Shown piece by piece: positions 1 through 7,287 of a stretch of 13,956 bases of DNA. The translations under genes and the position numbers were made by a program. Below the pieces are notes generated by a model that saw only the letters and a list, made by a program, of their open reading frames with translations, did no database searches and was not told where the DNA came from. Positions within the stretch are counted from its first letter, which is position 1. The number at the start of each line of letters is the position of its first letter. The DNA is from Bacillota bacterium (GTDB lineage: Bacteria > Bacillota > Clostridia > Oscillospirales > Ruminococcaceae), in assembly GCA_023394255.1 (NCBI GenBank), contig JAEXAZ010000064.1:1-13956 (forward strand), given 5' to 3'.

Positions 1-1
1 G

Positions 2-1009
2 GGCAAGACCAATCTGATTGAGGCTGTCTGGCTGTTTACCGGGGCGAAAAGCTTCCGCGGCGCGCGTGACAGCCAGCTCGTCCGCTTTGAGCGGCCGCAG
101 GCAAAACTGGAACTGGAGTTTGTTTCCGAAGAGCGCGCCCAGACAGCGTCGATCACGGTTGAGTCGCGCCGTTCGGCGCAGGTCAATGAAATCCCGCTCA
201 AATCCCCGGCGGAACTCGCCGGAAAATTCTGCGCCGTGGTTTTTTCCCCGGTTCATCTGTCCCTCGTCAAGAACGGACCGCAGGAAAAGCGGAGGTTTAT
301 TGATACCGCGGTCTGCCAGATGAAACCCCGGTATATTCACATCCTCAGCCAGTACAACAGGGTGCTGGATCAGCGGAACCGTCTGCTGAAAGATCTTGCT
401 TACCAGCCCGCTCTTCTGGATACATTGGACGTATGGGACGCAAGGCTTGCTTCTTTTGCAGCAGTGCTGATCAAAACGCGGGCCAGCTTTCTCAGAAGGC
501 TGCTCCCCTATGCGCAGGAGGTCTATGCGGGGATTTCCCGGGAAAAGGAAACACTGGATTTTTTCTACCAGTCATCGCTTTCCTGTGATCTTTCCGCTGA
601 TATCCCCGATCTCGAACAGCAGGTGCTCGGATGTCTGCGCGACACAAGGCAGGAGGACATCCGGGCGCGCGTCACCTGTAACGGTCCCCACAGGGACGAC
701 ATGGAGATTACGCTCAGCGGCAGCAGTGTGCGGCTGTTTGCTTCCCAGGGGCAGCAGCGGAGCTGCGTGCTTTCACTCAAGCTTGCGGAATGCGAATTGA
801 TCCGCGAAACCATCGGGGAATATCCGGTGGTGCTGTTGGATGACGTTATGAGCGAGCTGGACGAATCCCGGCGGGATTATCTGCTTAACCATCTGCGGGG
901 CAGGCAGGTCCTGATCACCTGCTGTGACGAGAAAGATTTCAGAAACCTTGGACAGGGCCTCGGCGTGCGGCTGGAAAACGGCGCCGTTGTTTCCTGCAAA
1001 CGATACTGA
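2..1009 (+). CDS. recF: RecF, DNA replication/repair ATPase (5' end missing)
   Basis: RecF is an SMC-like ABC ATPase that binds gapped DNA and, with RecO and RecR, helps load RecA during recombinational repair. The frame is open from the window edge and about 335 residues are visible. The visible part begins inside the Walker A loop (GKTNLIEAVWLF), so roughly 30-35 N-terminal residues lie outside the window, given the usual length near 370. Other family marks are present: the FSPVHLSLVKNGPQEKRRF segment near 240-295, the ABC signature FASQGQQRS (about 737-763), and Walker B with its D-loop, VVLLDDVMSELDESRRDYLL (about 827-886). remB starts 16 bases after the stop, consistent with one transcript. 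dnaA/dnaN are expected just upstream but are not in view. Identification is secure; only the start is unknown. Confidence 0.96.
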   Translation, partial: GKTNLIEAVWLFTGAKSFRGARDSQLVRFERPQAKLELEFVSEERAQTASITVESRRSAQVNEIPLKSPAELAGKFCAVVFSPVHLSLVKNGPQEKRRFIDTAVCQMKPRYIHILSQYNRVLDQRNRLLKDLAYQPALLDTLDVWDARLASFAAVLIKTRASFLRRLLPYAQEVYAGISREKETLDFFYQSSLSCDLSADIPDLEQQVLGCLRDTRQEDIRARVTCNGPHRDDMEITLSGSSVRLFASQGQQRSCVLSLKLAECELIRETIGEYPVVLLDDVMSELDESRRDYLLNHLRGRQVLITCCDEKDFRNLGQGLGVRLENGAVVSCKRY

Positions 1010-1025
1010 AACGGGAGGAAAACGC

Positions 1026-1301
1026 ATGTATCTTCATCTTGGGCAGGAGACGGTGGTGCGTACAGACGATATTATAGGAATTTTTGATTTGGAAAACACC
1101 TCGATCTCCAAGATTACCAAGGAGTTTCTCGCCAAAGCCGAACAGGCCGGGCGGGTGATCAATGTGTCCTATGAACTGCCGAAATCCTTTGTCATCTGTA
1201 CCTGCAAAAGAAAAACCGCCGTCTATATCACGCAGATTTCTTCCGCCACGCTGCGCAAGCGCGCGGGATTTATTGAGGGGATCGCTAATATTGACCGTTA
1301 G
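1026..1301 (+). CDS. remB: RemB-type extracellular matrix regulator (DUF370)
   Basis: This is a 91-residue protein starting MYLHLGQETVVRTDDIIGIF and containing a central IFDLENTSISKITKEFL segment. It matches the DUF370 family to which Bacillus subtilis RemB (YaaB) belongs. In B. subtilis the gene sits in the same place, between recF and gyrB, and RemA/RemB are needed to activate biofilm matrix genes; related family members bind DNA. The start at 1026 is chosen because GGGAGG (1013-1018) lies 7 bases upstream and the Met-Tyr-hydrophobic-His-Leu-Gly start is typical of the family. The longer open frame back to 924 overlaps recF and has no family support. Near the C-terminus TQISSATLRKRAGFIEGI resembles the conserved family end. 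The role in this organism, and whether it controls a biofilm matrix, is inferred by homology. Confidence 0.88.
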   Translation: MYLHLGQETVVRTDDIIGIFDLENTSISKITKEFLAKAEQAGRVINVSYELPKSFVICTCKRKTAVYITQISSATLRKRAGFIEGIANIDR

Positions 1302-1387
1302 ACGGGATCTTTTACCAATGAGCTTATAAACTTCCCCCGGCTCTGCCGGCGGAGCTTTTGAAGATAGCCTAAGAGAGGAGTACAAAC

Positions 1388-3319
1388 GTGGAGAACGCAC
1401 CGCAAATTCAAAATTACGATGAAAATCAAATTCAGGTTCTGGAAGGGCTGGAGGCGGTTCGGAAACGTCCGGGCATGTATATCGGTTCTACCGGGCCGCG
1501 CGGGCTGCACCATCTGGTCTACGAAATTGTGGACAATTCCATCGATGAAGCGCTGGCGGGCCACTGCGATAAAATTACGGTGGAGATTCTGCCCGGCGAA
1601 ATCATCCGGGTAACGGACGACGGCCGCGGAATTCCGGTCGGCATCCAGAAACAAACCGGCCTGCCCGCCGTCACCGTTGTTTTCACCATCCTGCACGCTG
1701 GAGGAAAATTCGGAGGCAGCGGCTATAAAGTGTCCGGCGGCCTGCACGGCGTGGGCGCATCGGTCGTCAATGCGCTTTCCGAATGGCTGGAGGTAGAGGT
1801 CTGCGACGGCAGCCACTGTTATTTCCAGCGGTTTGAACGCGGCAAGGAATGTGAACCGCTGAAAATCATTGATCAAGCGGAAACCACTGGCACACGGATC
1901 ACTTTTAAGCCCGATGCGGAAATTTTTCAGGAAACGACCGAATTTGATTATGAAACGCTGCTTACCCGTCTGCGGGAACAGGCTTTTTTGAACGCGGGCG
2001 TTTATATTGTGTTCAGAGACCTGCGCGCAACGGAACCGAAAGAAAACGACCTGCATTACGAGGGTGGTATCCGCAGTTTCGTGGAGCATATCCACCAGCG
2101 CAAGGCGCAGGAAACACTGCATGACGAGGTTATCTACATTTCCTCACAGGATGGCGATAACACCGCCGAGGTAGCGATGCAGTATAACGACAGCTATAAC
2201 GAGCTGATCCTTTCTTTTGCGAACAATATTCACACAACCGACGGCGGTACCCATGAAGCGGGATTTAAAGCGGCCCTGACGCGCGTCTTTAATGATTACT
2301 GCCATAAATACAATATTCTTAAAGACAGCGAAAAGCTGTCCGGAGAGGACGTGCGCGAGGGGCTGACAGCGATTGTCTCGGTTAAGCTTACCGACGCGCA
2401 GTTTGAAGGACAGACCAAGGCCAAGCTGGGCAACACCTCGATGCGCACTTTGGTAGACAGCATGGTCAGCGAAAAACTGACGACTTATTTTGAAGAAAAT
2501 CCCGCCGTTGCGCGCGCGATCATGGATAAATCGCTGACAGCCTCCCGCGCACGCGAAGCTGCCCGCAGGGCGAGAGAACTGACCCGCCGCAAGTCGGCGC
2601 TGGAAACCGCCGCCCTGCCCGGAAAGCTGGCCGACTGCTCTCAGCAGGGGCGCGACGGGACTGAAATTTATATCGTCGAGGGAGATTCCGCGGGCGGCTC
2701 CGCAAAGATGGGGCGCGACCGGAAATTCCAGGCGATACTTCCCCTTTGGGGAAAGATGCTCAATGTGGAGAAAGCGCGGCTTGACAAAGTTTACGGCAAT
2801 GAAAAGCTGATGCCGATCGTCACAGCGCTTGGAACGGGGCTCGGCGATGAGTTTGATCTCAGCAGGCTGCGTTACGGGAAAATCATCATCATGGCCGATG
2901 CCGATGTCGACGGCTCCCATATCCGCACGCTGCTGCTTACGTTCTTCTACCGGTTTATGCGTCCGCTGGTTGAGGAGGGGCATGTCTGCATCGCGCAGCC
3001 GCCGCTCTTTAAAGTGAGCCGCGGCAAGCAGGTGCGCTACGCGTTTTCAGATAAGGAACGCGATCAGTACACCAAAGAGCTTTGCCCTGAAGGCAGCGGG
3101 AAATGTGATGTCCAGCGCTATAAAGGTCTTGGCGAGATGGACCCCGAGCAGCTTTGGGAAACGACCATGAACCCCGAAAACCGTACCATGATCCGTGTGG
3201 AGCTTTCCGACGCGGTTAAGGCTGACGAGACCTTTACCATCCTGATGGGGGATAAAGTTGCCCCGCGCAAGGAGTTCATTGAACAAAACGCACAGTATGT
3301 GCAAAATCTGGATATTTAA
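1388..3319 (+). CDS. gyrB: DNA gyrase subunit B
   Basis: GyrB is the ATPase and TOPRIM subunit of DNA gyrase (A2B2), which introduces negative supercoils. The GTG start at 1388 is preceded by GAGAGGAG (1373-1380) at good spacing. The 643 residues match the usual Gram-positive length (about 640) and lack the roughly 165-residue insertion of E. coli GyrB. In order: GHKL ATPase with Glu46/Asn50 (HHLVYEIVDNSIDEA), DDGRGIPV (77-84) and GGLHGVG (117-123); the transducer QTK loop at Gln342-Lys344; TOPRIM with EGDSAGG (Glu431, Asp433) and the metal-binding Asp504/506/508 of MADADVDGSH; and the C-terminal RYKGLGEMDPEQLWETTMNP segment. Trp454 (PLWGK) occupies the position of E. coli Lys447, a quinolone-resistance position. 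The next gene starts 11 bases after the stop, with its SD touching the stop codon. Confidence 0.98.
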   Translation: MENAPQIQNYDENQIQVLEGLEAVRKRPGMYIGSTGPRGLHHLVYEIVDNSIDEALAGHCDKITVEILPGEIIRVTDDGRGIPVGIQKQTGLPAVTVVFTILHAGGKFGGSGYKVSGGLHGVGASVVNALSEWLEVEVCDGSHCYFQRFERGKECEPLKIIDQAETTGTRITFKPDAEIFQETTEFDYETLLTRLREQAFLNAGVYIVFRDLRATEPKENDLHYEGGIRSFVEHIHQRKAQETLHDEVIYISSQDGDNTAEVAMQYNDSYNELILSFANNIHTTDGGTHEAGFKAALTRVFNDYCHKYNILKDSEKLSGEDVREGLTAIVSVKLTDAQFEGQTKAKLGNTSMRTLVDSMVSEKLTTYFEENPAVARAIMDKSLTASRAREAARRARELTRRKSALETAALPGKLADCSQQGRDGTEIYIVEGDSAGGSAKMGRDRKFQAILPLWGKMLNVEKARLDKVYGNEKLMPIVTALGTGLGDEFDLSRLRYGKIIIMADADVDGSHIRTLLLTFFYRFMRPLVEEGHVCIAQPPLFKVSRGKQVRYAFSDKERDQYTKELCPEGSGKCDVQRYKGLGEMDPEQLWETTMNPENRTMIRVELSDAVKADETFTILMGDKVAPRKEFIEQNAQYVQNLDI

Positions 3320-3330
3320 GGAGGGACGAA

Positions 3331-3918
3331 ATGGAGGATTTGGAGACTACAGGAAGCGGTTCCCCTCTTTTTTCGCTCACATTCCGGATCCCGCTGGAGG
3401 ACTATATCCGGTTTCATCTGGTCATCGGTGCGGAAAACGAAAAAAAGGGAAGGAAAAAAACGGTCTTGCTGGGATGGACGGAATTTGTAATCGGCATTTT
3501 GCTGCTGGTTGCCCTGTTTGTCAGCGACGTCCAAAACGGCCTGTTTTTCTATTTCGTGATCGCCCTCATGATTCTCATGGGGCTTTACAGCATCACCTAC
3601 TACCGTTTTTTTTACCGCAAATCACTCGAAAAGGTACTTGCGAAGCAGCACGCTTCCACCCCTTATCTGCAAAGCAATATAACAATTGATCTGTACGAAG
3701 ACAAATTGACCGAACATGTGGAGGATAAGCAGGCGGATACACCGTGGAGTGCGATCCACGAGATAAAAAGCACCGATGCGCTGCTGCTGCTGATGCTCGA
3801 TACGAAACGGTGCCTGCTGATTCCGAAAGGCCAGCTTTCTTTGGACGAACTGGAAAAACTCGAAAGCCTGCTGGACGAAGTCAGTGAAAAATATGGAAAG
3901 CCGAGGTATGCGGTGTGA
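3331..3918 (+). CDS. Small two-TM membrane protein, YcxB-like
   Basis: This is a 195-residue membrane protein of unknown function. A cytosolic-looking N-terminus (FRIPLEDYIRFHLVIGAEN) and a basic stretch (KKGRKK) precede two hydrophobic segments at about residues 45-64 and 71-92. A soluble C-terminal domain follows at about 113-190, containing ITIDLYEDKLTEH and LLLLMLDTKRCLLIPKGQLS. This layout, with a TPWSAIHEI-type strand and an LIPK strand, resembles the YcxB-like domain family, whose function is unknown. The ATG at 3331 is supported by AAGGAGG (3318-3324) overlapping the gyrB stop, so the gene is probably co-transcribed with gyrB. The next gene overlaps its stop by four bases. The family assignment is from memory of sequence style and needs a profile search; the membrane topology is directly visible. 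Confidence 0.72.
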   Translation: MEDLETTGSGSPLFSLTFRIPLEDYIRFHLVIGAENEKKGRKKTVLLGWTEFVIGILLLVALFVSDVQNGLFFYFVIALMILMGLYSITYYRFFYRKSLEKVLAKQHASTPYLQSNITIDLYEDKLTEHVEDKQADTPWSAIHEIKSTDALLLLMLDTKRCLLIPKGQLSLDELEKLESLLDEVSEKYGKPRYAV

Positions 3919-4475
3919 ACGAGCAGGAAAAAAATGAAGGGGTGGCATTTTCTTTTGACAGCAGCGCGGAGGATTTTTACGAGGCGGCCTGTGCGGTTGA
4001 CCGCAAGAACCGGTCGGAGACCCGCAGGAATCTTGAAAGTGCCGCGCTTGTGATTGTGTTTTTTATGTACCTTCCTCCGCAAAACCTGCTGCACTGGGCA
4101 ATGCTGGCGCTCTGCGTGGCAATCGGGTTGCTGCTTTGGAAATATCCCGATTATACGAACCGCAAATTTGCCGGGCGCAAAGCGGCCGCTTCACCGCGCT
4201 TTGAAATGGCCGTCACGGACGAAAAGCTTGAATTTTATGACGGCCAAAGCCGCGAAACCATCCGGTTTGAGGAGGGATGCGCGGTCTATCATTACCGCGG
4301 CGTTCTGGCGGTGAACTGGGATAAAAACCGATTAATAGCGATTCCGCTTTCCCGGCTGGATGAAGAAACCGCCGGGAAACTGACTGCCCTTTTGAAAAGC
4401 GGCCTTGGAGAACGATACGAAACAGTTTCAGATAAACGAAACACGGGAGGGCTGTTTTTCCGCAAAAAAAGCTGA
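3915..4475 (+). CDS. Small membrane protein, divergent YcxB-like partner
   Basis: This is a 186-residue protein starting at GTG 3915. The start overlaps the TGA of the preceding gene (GTGA, 3915-3918), a standard arrangement for translational coupling. An N-terminal part (FSFDSSAEDFYEAACAVDRK) is followed by two hydrophobic segments at about residues 41-54 and 59-76. A basic turn (YTNRKFAGRK) and a soluble domain come next, with EMAVTDEKLEFYDGQS, CAVYHYRGVLAV and NRLIAIPLSRLDEETAGKL. The order of elements mirrors the upstream gene: acidic N-terminus, two TM helices, a strand-rich domain, then an I-P-hydrophobic strand before a helix. The two may be diverged paralogues that pair in the membrane; that is inference. 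No catalytic motif is apparent. gyrA follows after a 58-base gap. Confidence 0.65.
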   Translation: MNEQEKNEGVAFSFDSSAEDFYEAACAVDRKNRSETRRNLESAALVIVFFMYLPPQNLLHWAMLALCVAIGLLLWKYPDYTNRKFAGRKAAASPRFEMAVTDEKLEFYDGQSRETIRFEEGCAVYHYRGVLAVNWDKNRLIAIPLSRLDEETAGKLTALLKSGLGERYETVSDKRNTGGLFFRKKS

Positions 4476-4519
4476 CGCGCAGGCGTGCCGCTTTTTACAG
4501 ACATGACAAGTTTGAATCC

Positions 4520-4528
4520 AGGAGATGA
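4520..4528 (+). promoter_or_regulatory. Shine-Dalgarno that sets the gyrA start
   Basis: AGGAGATGA matches the extended anti-SD complement AGGAGGTGA at eight of nine bases and ends 5 bases before the ATG at 4534. The in-frame ATG at 4525 lies inside this element and so cannot use it. This favours 4534 as the gyrA initiation codon. Confidence 0.7.
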
Positions 4529-4533
4529 AGCAG

Positions 4534-7092
4534 ATGAACCGCAAAGACGATTCGTCCGTCAAGGACGAGGCCTTTGATCAGGAATTGATTGAAAAACGCA
4601 TTCACCATATCGATATTGAGAACGAGATGAAAAAATCCTTTCTGGATTATTCGATGTCGGTCATCGTAAGCCGCGCACTTCCCGATGTGCGTGACGGGCT
4701 GAAACCCGTTCACCGCCGCATCCTGTATACGCTGCATGAAAACGGGCTGACGCCCGACAAGGCTTACCGCAAGTGCGCCGATACGGTAGGTTCCGTGCTG
4801 GGACGCTATCATCCGCACGGAGACGCATCGGTTTATGACGCGATGGTACGTCTTGCGCAGGATTTTTCAATGCGCTATCCGCTCGTGGACGGACACGGAA
4901 ACTTCGGCTCGGTGGACGGGGATCCGCCCGCGGCCTATCGATACACCGAAAGCCGCATGAGCAAAATTTCCCTTTCCCTGCTGACAGATATCGATAAGGA
5001 AACAGTCGATTTTATGCCAAACTACGACGACCGTCTCCAGGAACCGGTCGTCCTGCCCTGCCGCTACCCCAACCTGCTGGTCAACGGCTCTACGGGCATT
5101 GCGGTCGGCATGGCCACCAATATTCCGCCCCACAACCTGGGGGAAGTCATCGACGCGGTGGATCTGCTCATCGATAACCCCGAGGCTACCCTCGAAGATC
5201 TGATGCAGTTCATCAAGGGGCCGGATTTCCCCACCGGCGGCGTCATCATGGGCCGCAGCGGAATCCGCGCCGCTTATGCGACCGGACGCGCGCGCCTGAC
5301 CCTGCGCGCCAGAACGGAGATTGAGGACCTGGCCAACGGCCGCCAGCGCATTATCGTCACTGAGATCCCCTACATGGTCAACAAGGCACGCCTGATTGAA
5401 AACATTGCCGATCTCGTAAAGGAAAAGCGAATCGAGCAGATCTCCGACCTGCGCGACGAATCCGACCGTGACGGCATGCGCATTGTCATTGAACTCAAAC
5501 GCGACGCGAACGCGCAGATTGTTCTGAACCAGCTGTATTCTTACAGCCAGCTGCAGGATACCGTCGGCGTCATCATGCTCGCGCTGGTGAACGGCGTGCC
5601 CAAGGTTATGGGGCTCAAAGAAATGCTGGTTCACTATGTCGATTTCCAGGGAGAGATCATCACCCGCAGGACAAAATATGATCTGCGCAAGGTGAGGGAA
5701 CGGGAACATATCCTGGAAGGACTCAAGCTCGTCTGCGACAACACGGACGAGGTCATTTCGATCATCCGTAAATCCAAAGACCAGCCGGACGCGAAGGTAA
5801 ACCTGATTGCCCGCTTCGGCGTCACCGAGCTGCAGGCGTCCGCCATTGTGGCGATGCGTCTGGGACAGCTTTCCGGTCTTGAGCGCATCAAGATTGAGGA
5901 GGAATTGGCCGAAATCCTTAAAAAGGTGGCGGAATACGAGGAAATCCTCGGCGATTACAGCAAGGTTATGGCAATCGTGAAAAACGAGCTGAAAGAGATT
6001 AAATCCAAATTCTCTGATGAGCGGCGCACGGAAATCGTCTCCGTAAGCGGCGAGGTCGACATCGAGGATCTCATTCCCGTGCAGGACTGTGTAATCACGC
6101 TGACGCATTTCGGCTACATCAAGCGCCAGCCTTTGGATGTCTATAAAGCGCAGCGGCGCGGGGGCCGCGGCGTTGCGGGCATGACCCAGCGTGAGGAGGA
6201 TTTTGTGGAGGAGCTGTTCATCTGCTCCACCCACGACTATATCATGTTCTTCACAACGAAAGGGCGTTGCTTCAGGCTCAAGAGCTATGAGATCGCGGAG
6301 GGCTCCCGTACGTCACGCGGCACCAATATTGTGAATTTGCTCCAGATAGACCCGGACGAAAAAGTGTCCTCAATGATCAAGGTCTCCTCTTATGACGATG
6401 AGCACTATCTGGTTATGGTAACCCGCAAGGGTATCATCAAGCGCACCGAGCTGACCGCTTACCGCAATGTCCGCCGGATGGGGCTGATTGCCATCGGGCT
6501 GGACGAGGATGACGAACTTGCGTGGGTACGCCAGACGGACGGCGGCAGCGAATTGATCGTCGCCACCAAAAACGGTATGGCCATCCGGTTTTCCGAGCAG
6601 GACGCGCGCCCGCTCTCCCGCACGGCACGCGGCGTAAAGGCAATTACGCTGGACGAGGGCGACCAGGTTGTCGATATGGCCCGTGTGCGTCCGGGCGCTA
6701 CGATGCTGACGGTCTCCGAAAGCGGCCTGGGCCGCCGCAGCGAGCTTGACCAGTACCGCATCCAGAGCCGCGGGGGCAAGGGCATCCGCAACTACTATAC
6801 CGATAAGAACGGGCCGGTTGCGGGCGTCAAGATGGTCAATGAAGACGACGATATTATCATGATTTCCGATGACGGCGTCATTATCCGGATTCAGGCCGCT
6901 GAAATCACAGTCCAGTCCCGTTACGGCGGCGGCGTGCGCGTCATGCGTATCGGCGAGGGAGGCCGCGTAGTTACGCTGGCCCGCGCCCCGAGGGAGGAAG
7001 AGGAAGACGATTCGGAGGAAAATCCGGAAGATAATCGGGAAAACGATTCCCAATCTGTTCCGGAGGGCGAAAATCAGGAAGAGTCCATGTAA
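4534..7092 (+). CDS. gyrA: DNA gyrase subunit A
   Basis: GyrA is the DNA-cleaving and DNA-wrapping subunit of gyrase. The ATG at 4534 is chosen over 4525 because the SD AGGAGATGA (4520-4528) overlaps the earlier ATG; this gives 852 residues. The winged-helix region reads MSVIVSRALPDVRDGLKPVH, and the catalytic tyrosine is Tyr137 in AAYRYTESRM. The quinolone region reads HPHGDASVYD, so Ala98 and Ser99 stand at E. coli Ser83 and Ala84, and Asp102 at Asp87. The GyrA box QRRGGRG (540-546) shows that this is gyrase and not topoisomerase IV ParC, and repeated blades of the DNA-wrapping beta-pinwheel follow. The protein ends in a strongly acidic tail (EEEEDDSEENPEDN and onward, last ~35 residues), a feature known to modulate wrapping in some gyrases. 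A hairpin terminator follows. Confidence 0.98.
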   Translation: MNRKDDSSVKDEAFDQELIEKRIHHIDIENEMKKSFLDYSMSVIVSRALPDVRDGLKPVHRRILYTLHENGLTPDKAYRKCADTVGSVLGRYHPHGDASVYDAMVRLAQDFSMRYPLVDGHGNFGSVDGDPPAAYRYTESRMSKISLSLLTDIDKETVDFMPNYDDRLQEPVVLPCRYPNLLVNGSTGIAVGMATNIPPHNLGEVIDAVDLLIDNPEATLEDLMQFIKGPDFPTGGVIMGRSGIRAAYATGRARLTLRARTEIEDLANGRQRIIVTEIPYMVNKARLIENIADLVKEKRIEQISDLRDESDRDGMRIVIELKRDANAQIVLNQLYSYSQLQDTVGVIMLALVNGVPKVMGLKEMLVHYVDFQGEIITRRTKYDLRKVREREHILEGLKLVCDNTDEVISIIRKSKDQPDAKVNLIARFGVTELQASAIVAMRLGQLSGLERIKIEEELAEILKKVAEYEEILGDYSKVMAIVKNELKEIKSKFSDERRTEIVSVSGEVDIEDLIPVQDCVITLTHFGYIKRQPLDVYKAQRRGGRGVAGMTQREEDFVEELFICSTHDYIMFFTTKGRCFRLKSYEIAEGSRTSRGTNIVNLLQIDPDEKVSSMIKVSSYDDEHYLVMVTRKGIIKRTELTAYRNVRRMGLIAIGLDEDDELAWVRQTDGGSELIVATKNGMAIRFSEQDARPLSRTARGVKAITLDEGDQVVDMARVRPGATMLTVSESGLGRRSELDQYRIQSRGGKGIRNYYTDKNGPVAGVKMVNEDDDIIMISDDGVIIRIQAAEITVQSRYGGGVRVMRIGEGGRVVTLARAPREEEEDDSEENPEDNRENDSQSVPEGENQEESM

Positions 7093-7109
7093 TTTTTATC
7101 CAGTTACGG

Positions 7110-7150
7110 CAAAACAGGCAGTCGGAAAAACCATCCGGCTGCCTGTTTTG
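7110..7150 (+). terminator. Rho-independent terminator after gyrA
   Basis: A 16-bp stem (arms 7110-7125 and 7135-7150, with one G-T wobble) encloses a 9-base A-rich loop. The left arm is CAAAACAGGCAGTCGG. The descending arm ends in TGTTTTG, supplying the U-rich part. It lies 18 bases after the gyrA stop and before the next gene's promoter, as expected for the end of the gyrase transcript. Confidence 0.8.
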
Positions 7151-7193
7151 CTGTTGAAAACCGTCTAATTTCACCAAATCCTGCGGGACATAC

Positions 7194-7222
7194 TATACAA
7201 AGAACTTCTCGTAAAGTATAAT
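7194..7222 (+). promoter_or_regulatory. Candidate sigma-A promoter for the phosphate transporter
   Basis: TATACA (7194-7199, four of six matches to TTGACA) and a perfect TATAAT (7217-7222) are separated by 17 bases. They sit between the gyrA terminator and the downstream start, leaving a leader of about 60 bases. I see no clear Pho-type repeat. The rest of the 7151-7287 gap is AT-rich with no other feature. Confidence 0.5.
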
Positions 7223-7287
7223 GAAATCTGTGAATGTAAAAAGTATGTCAGGAATGTGAAAAAATTTGATTACGAGTGGTGTTGTAA

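Noticed and set aside
1331..1357. CCGG-CTCTG-CCGG dyad in the remB-gyrB gap as a terminator or attenuator
   Set aside because: Only about four uninterrupted base pairs, a mismatch beyond, and no adequate T tract.
4476..4502. ACGC/GCGT hairpin followed by TTTTT before gyrA
   Set aside because: Stem of about four base pairs is too short to support a terminator call.
4867..6234. 455-residue open frame on the minus strand across gyrA
   Set aside because: It lies wholly antisense to a certain gene, has no recognisable motif, and results from the biased codon use of the real frame.
7096..7104. TTATCCAGT as a DnaA box
   Set aside because: Two mismatches to TTATCCACA and no cluster of other boxes nearby; the origin is expected upstream of recF, outside the window.
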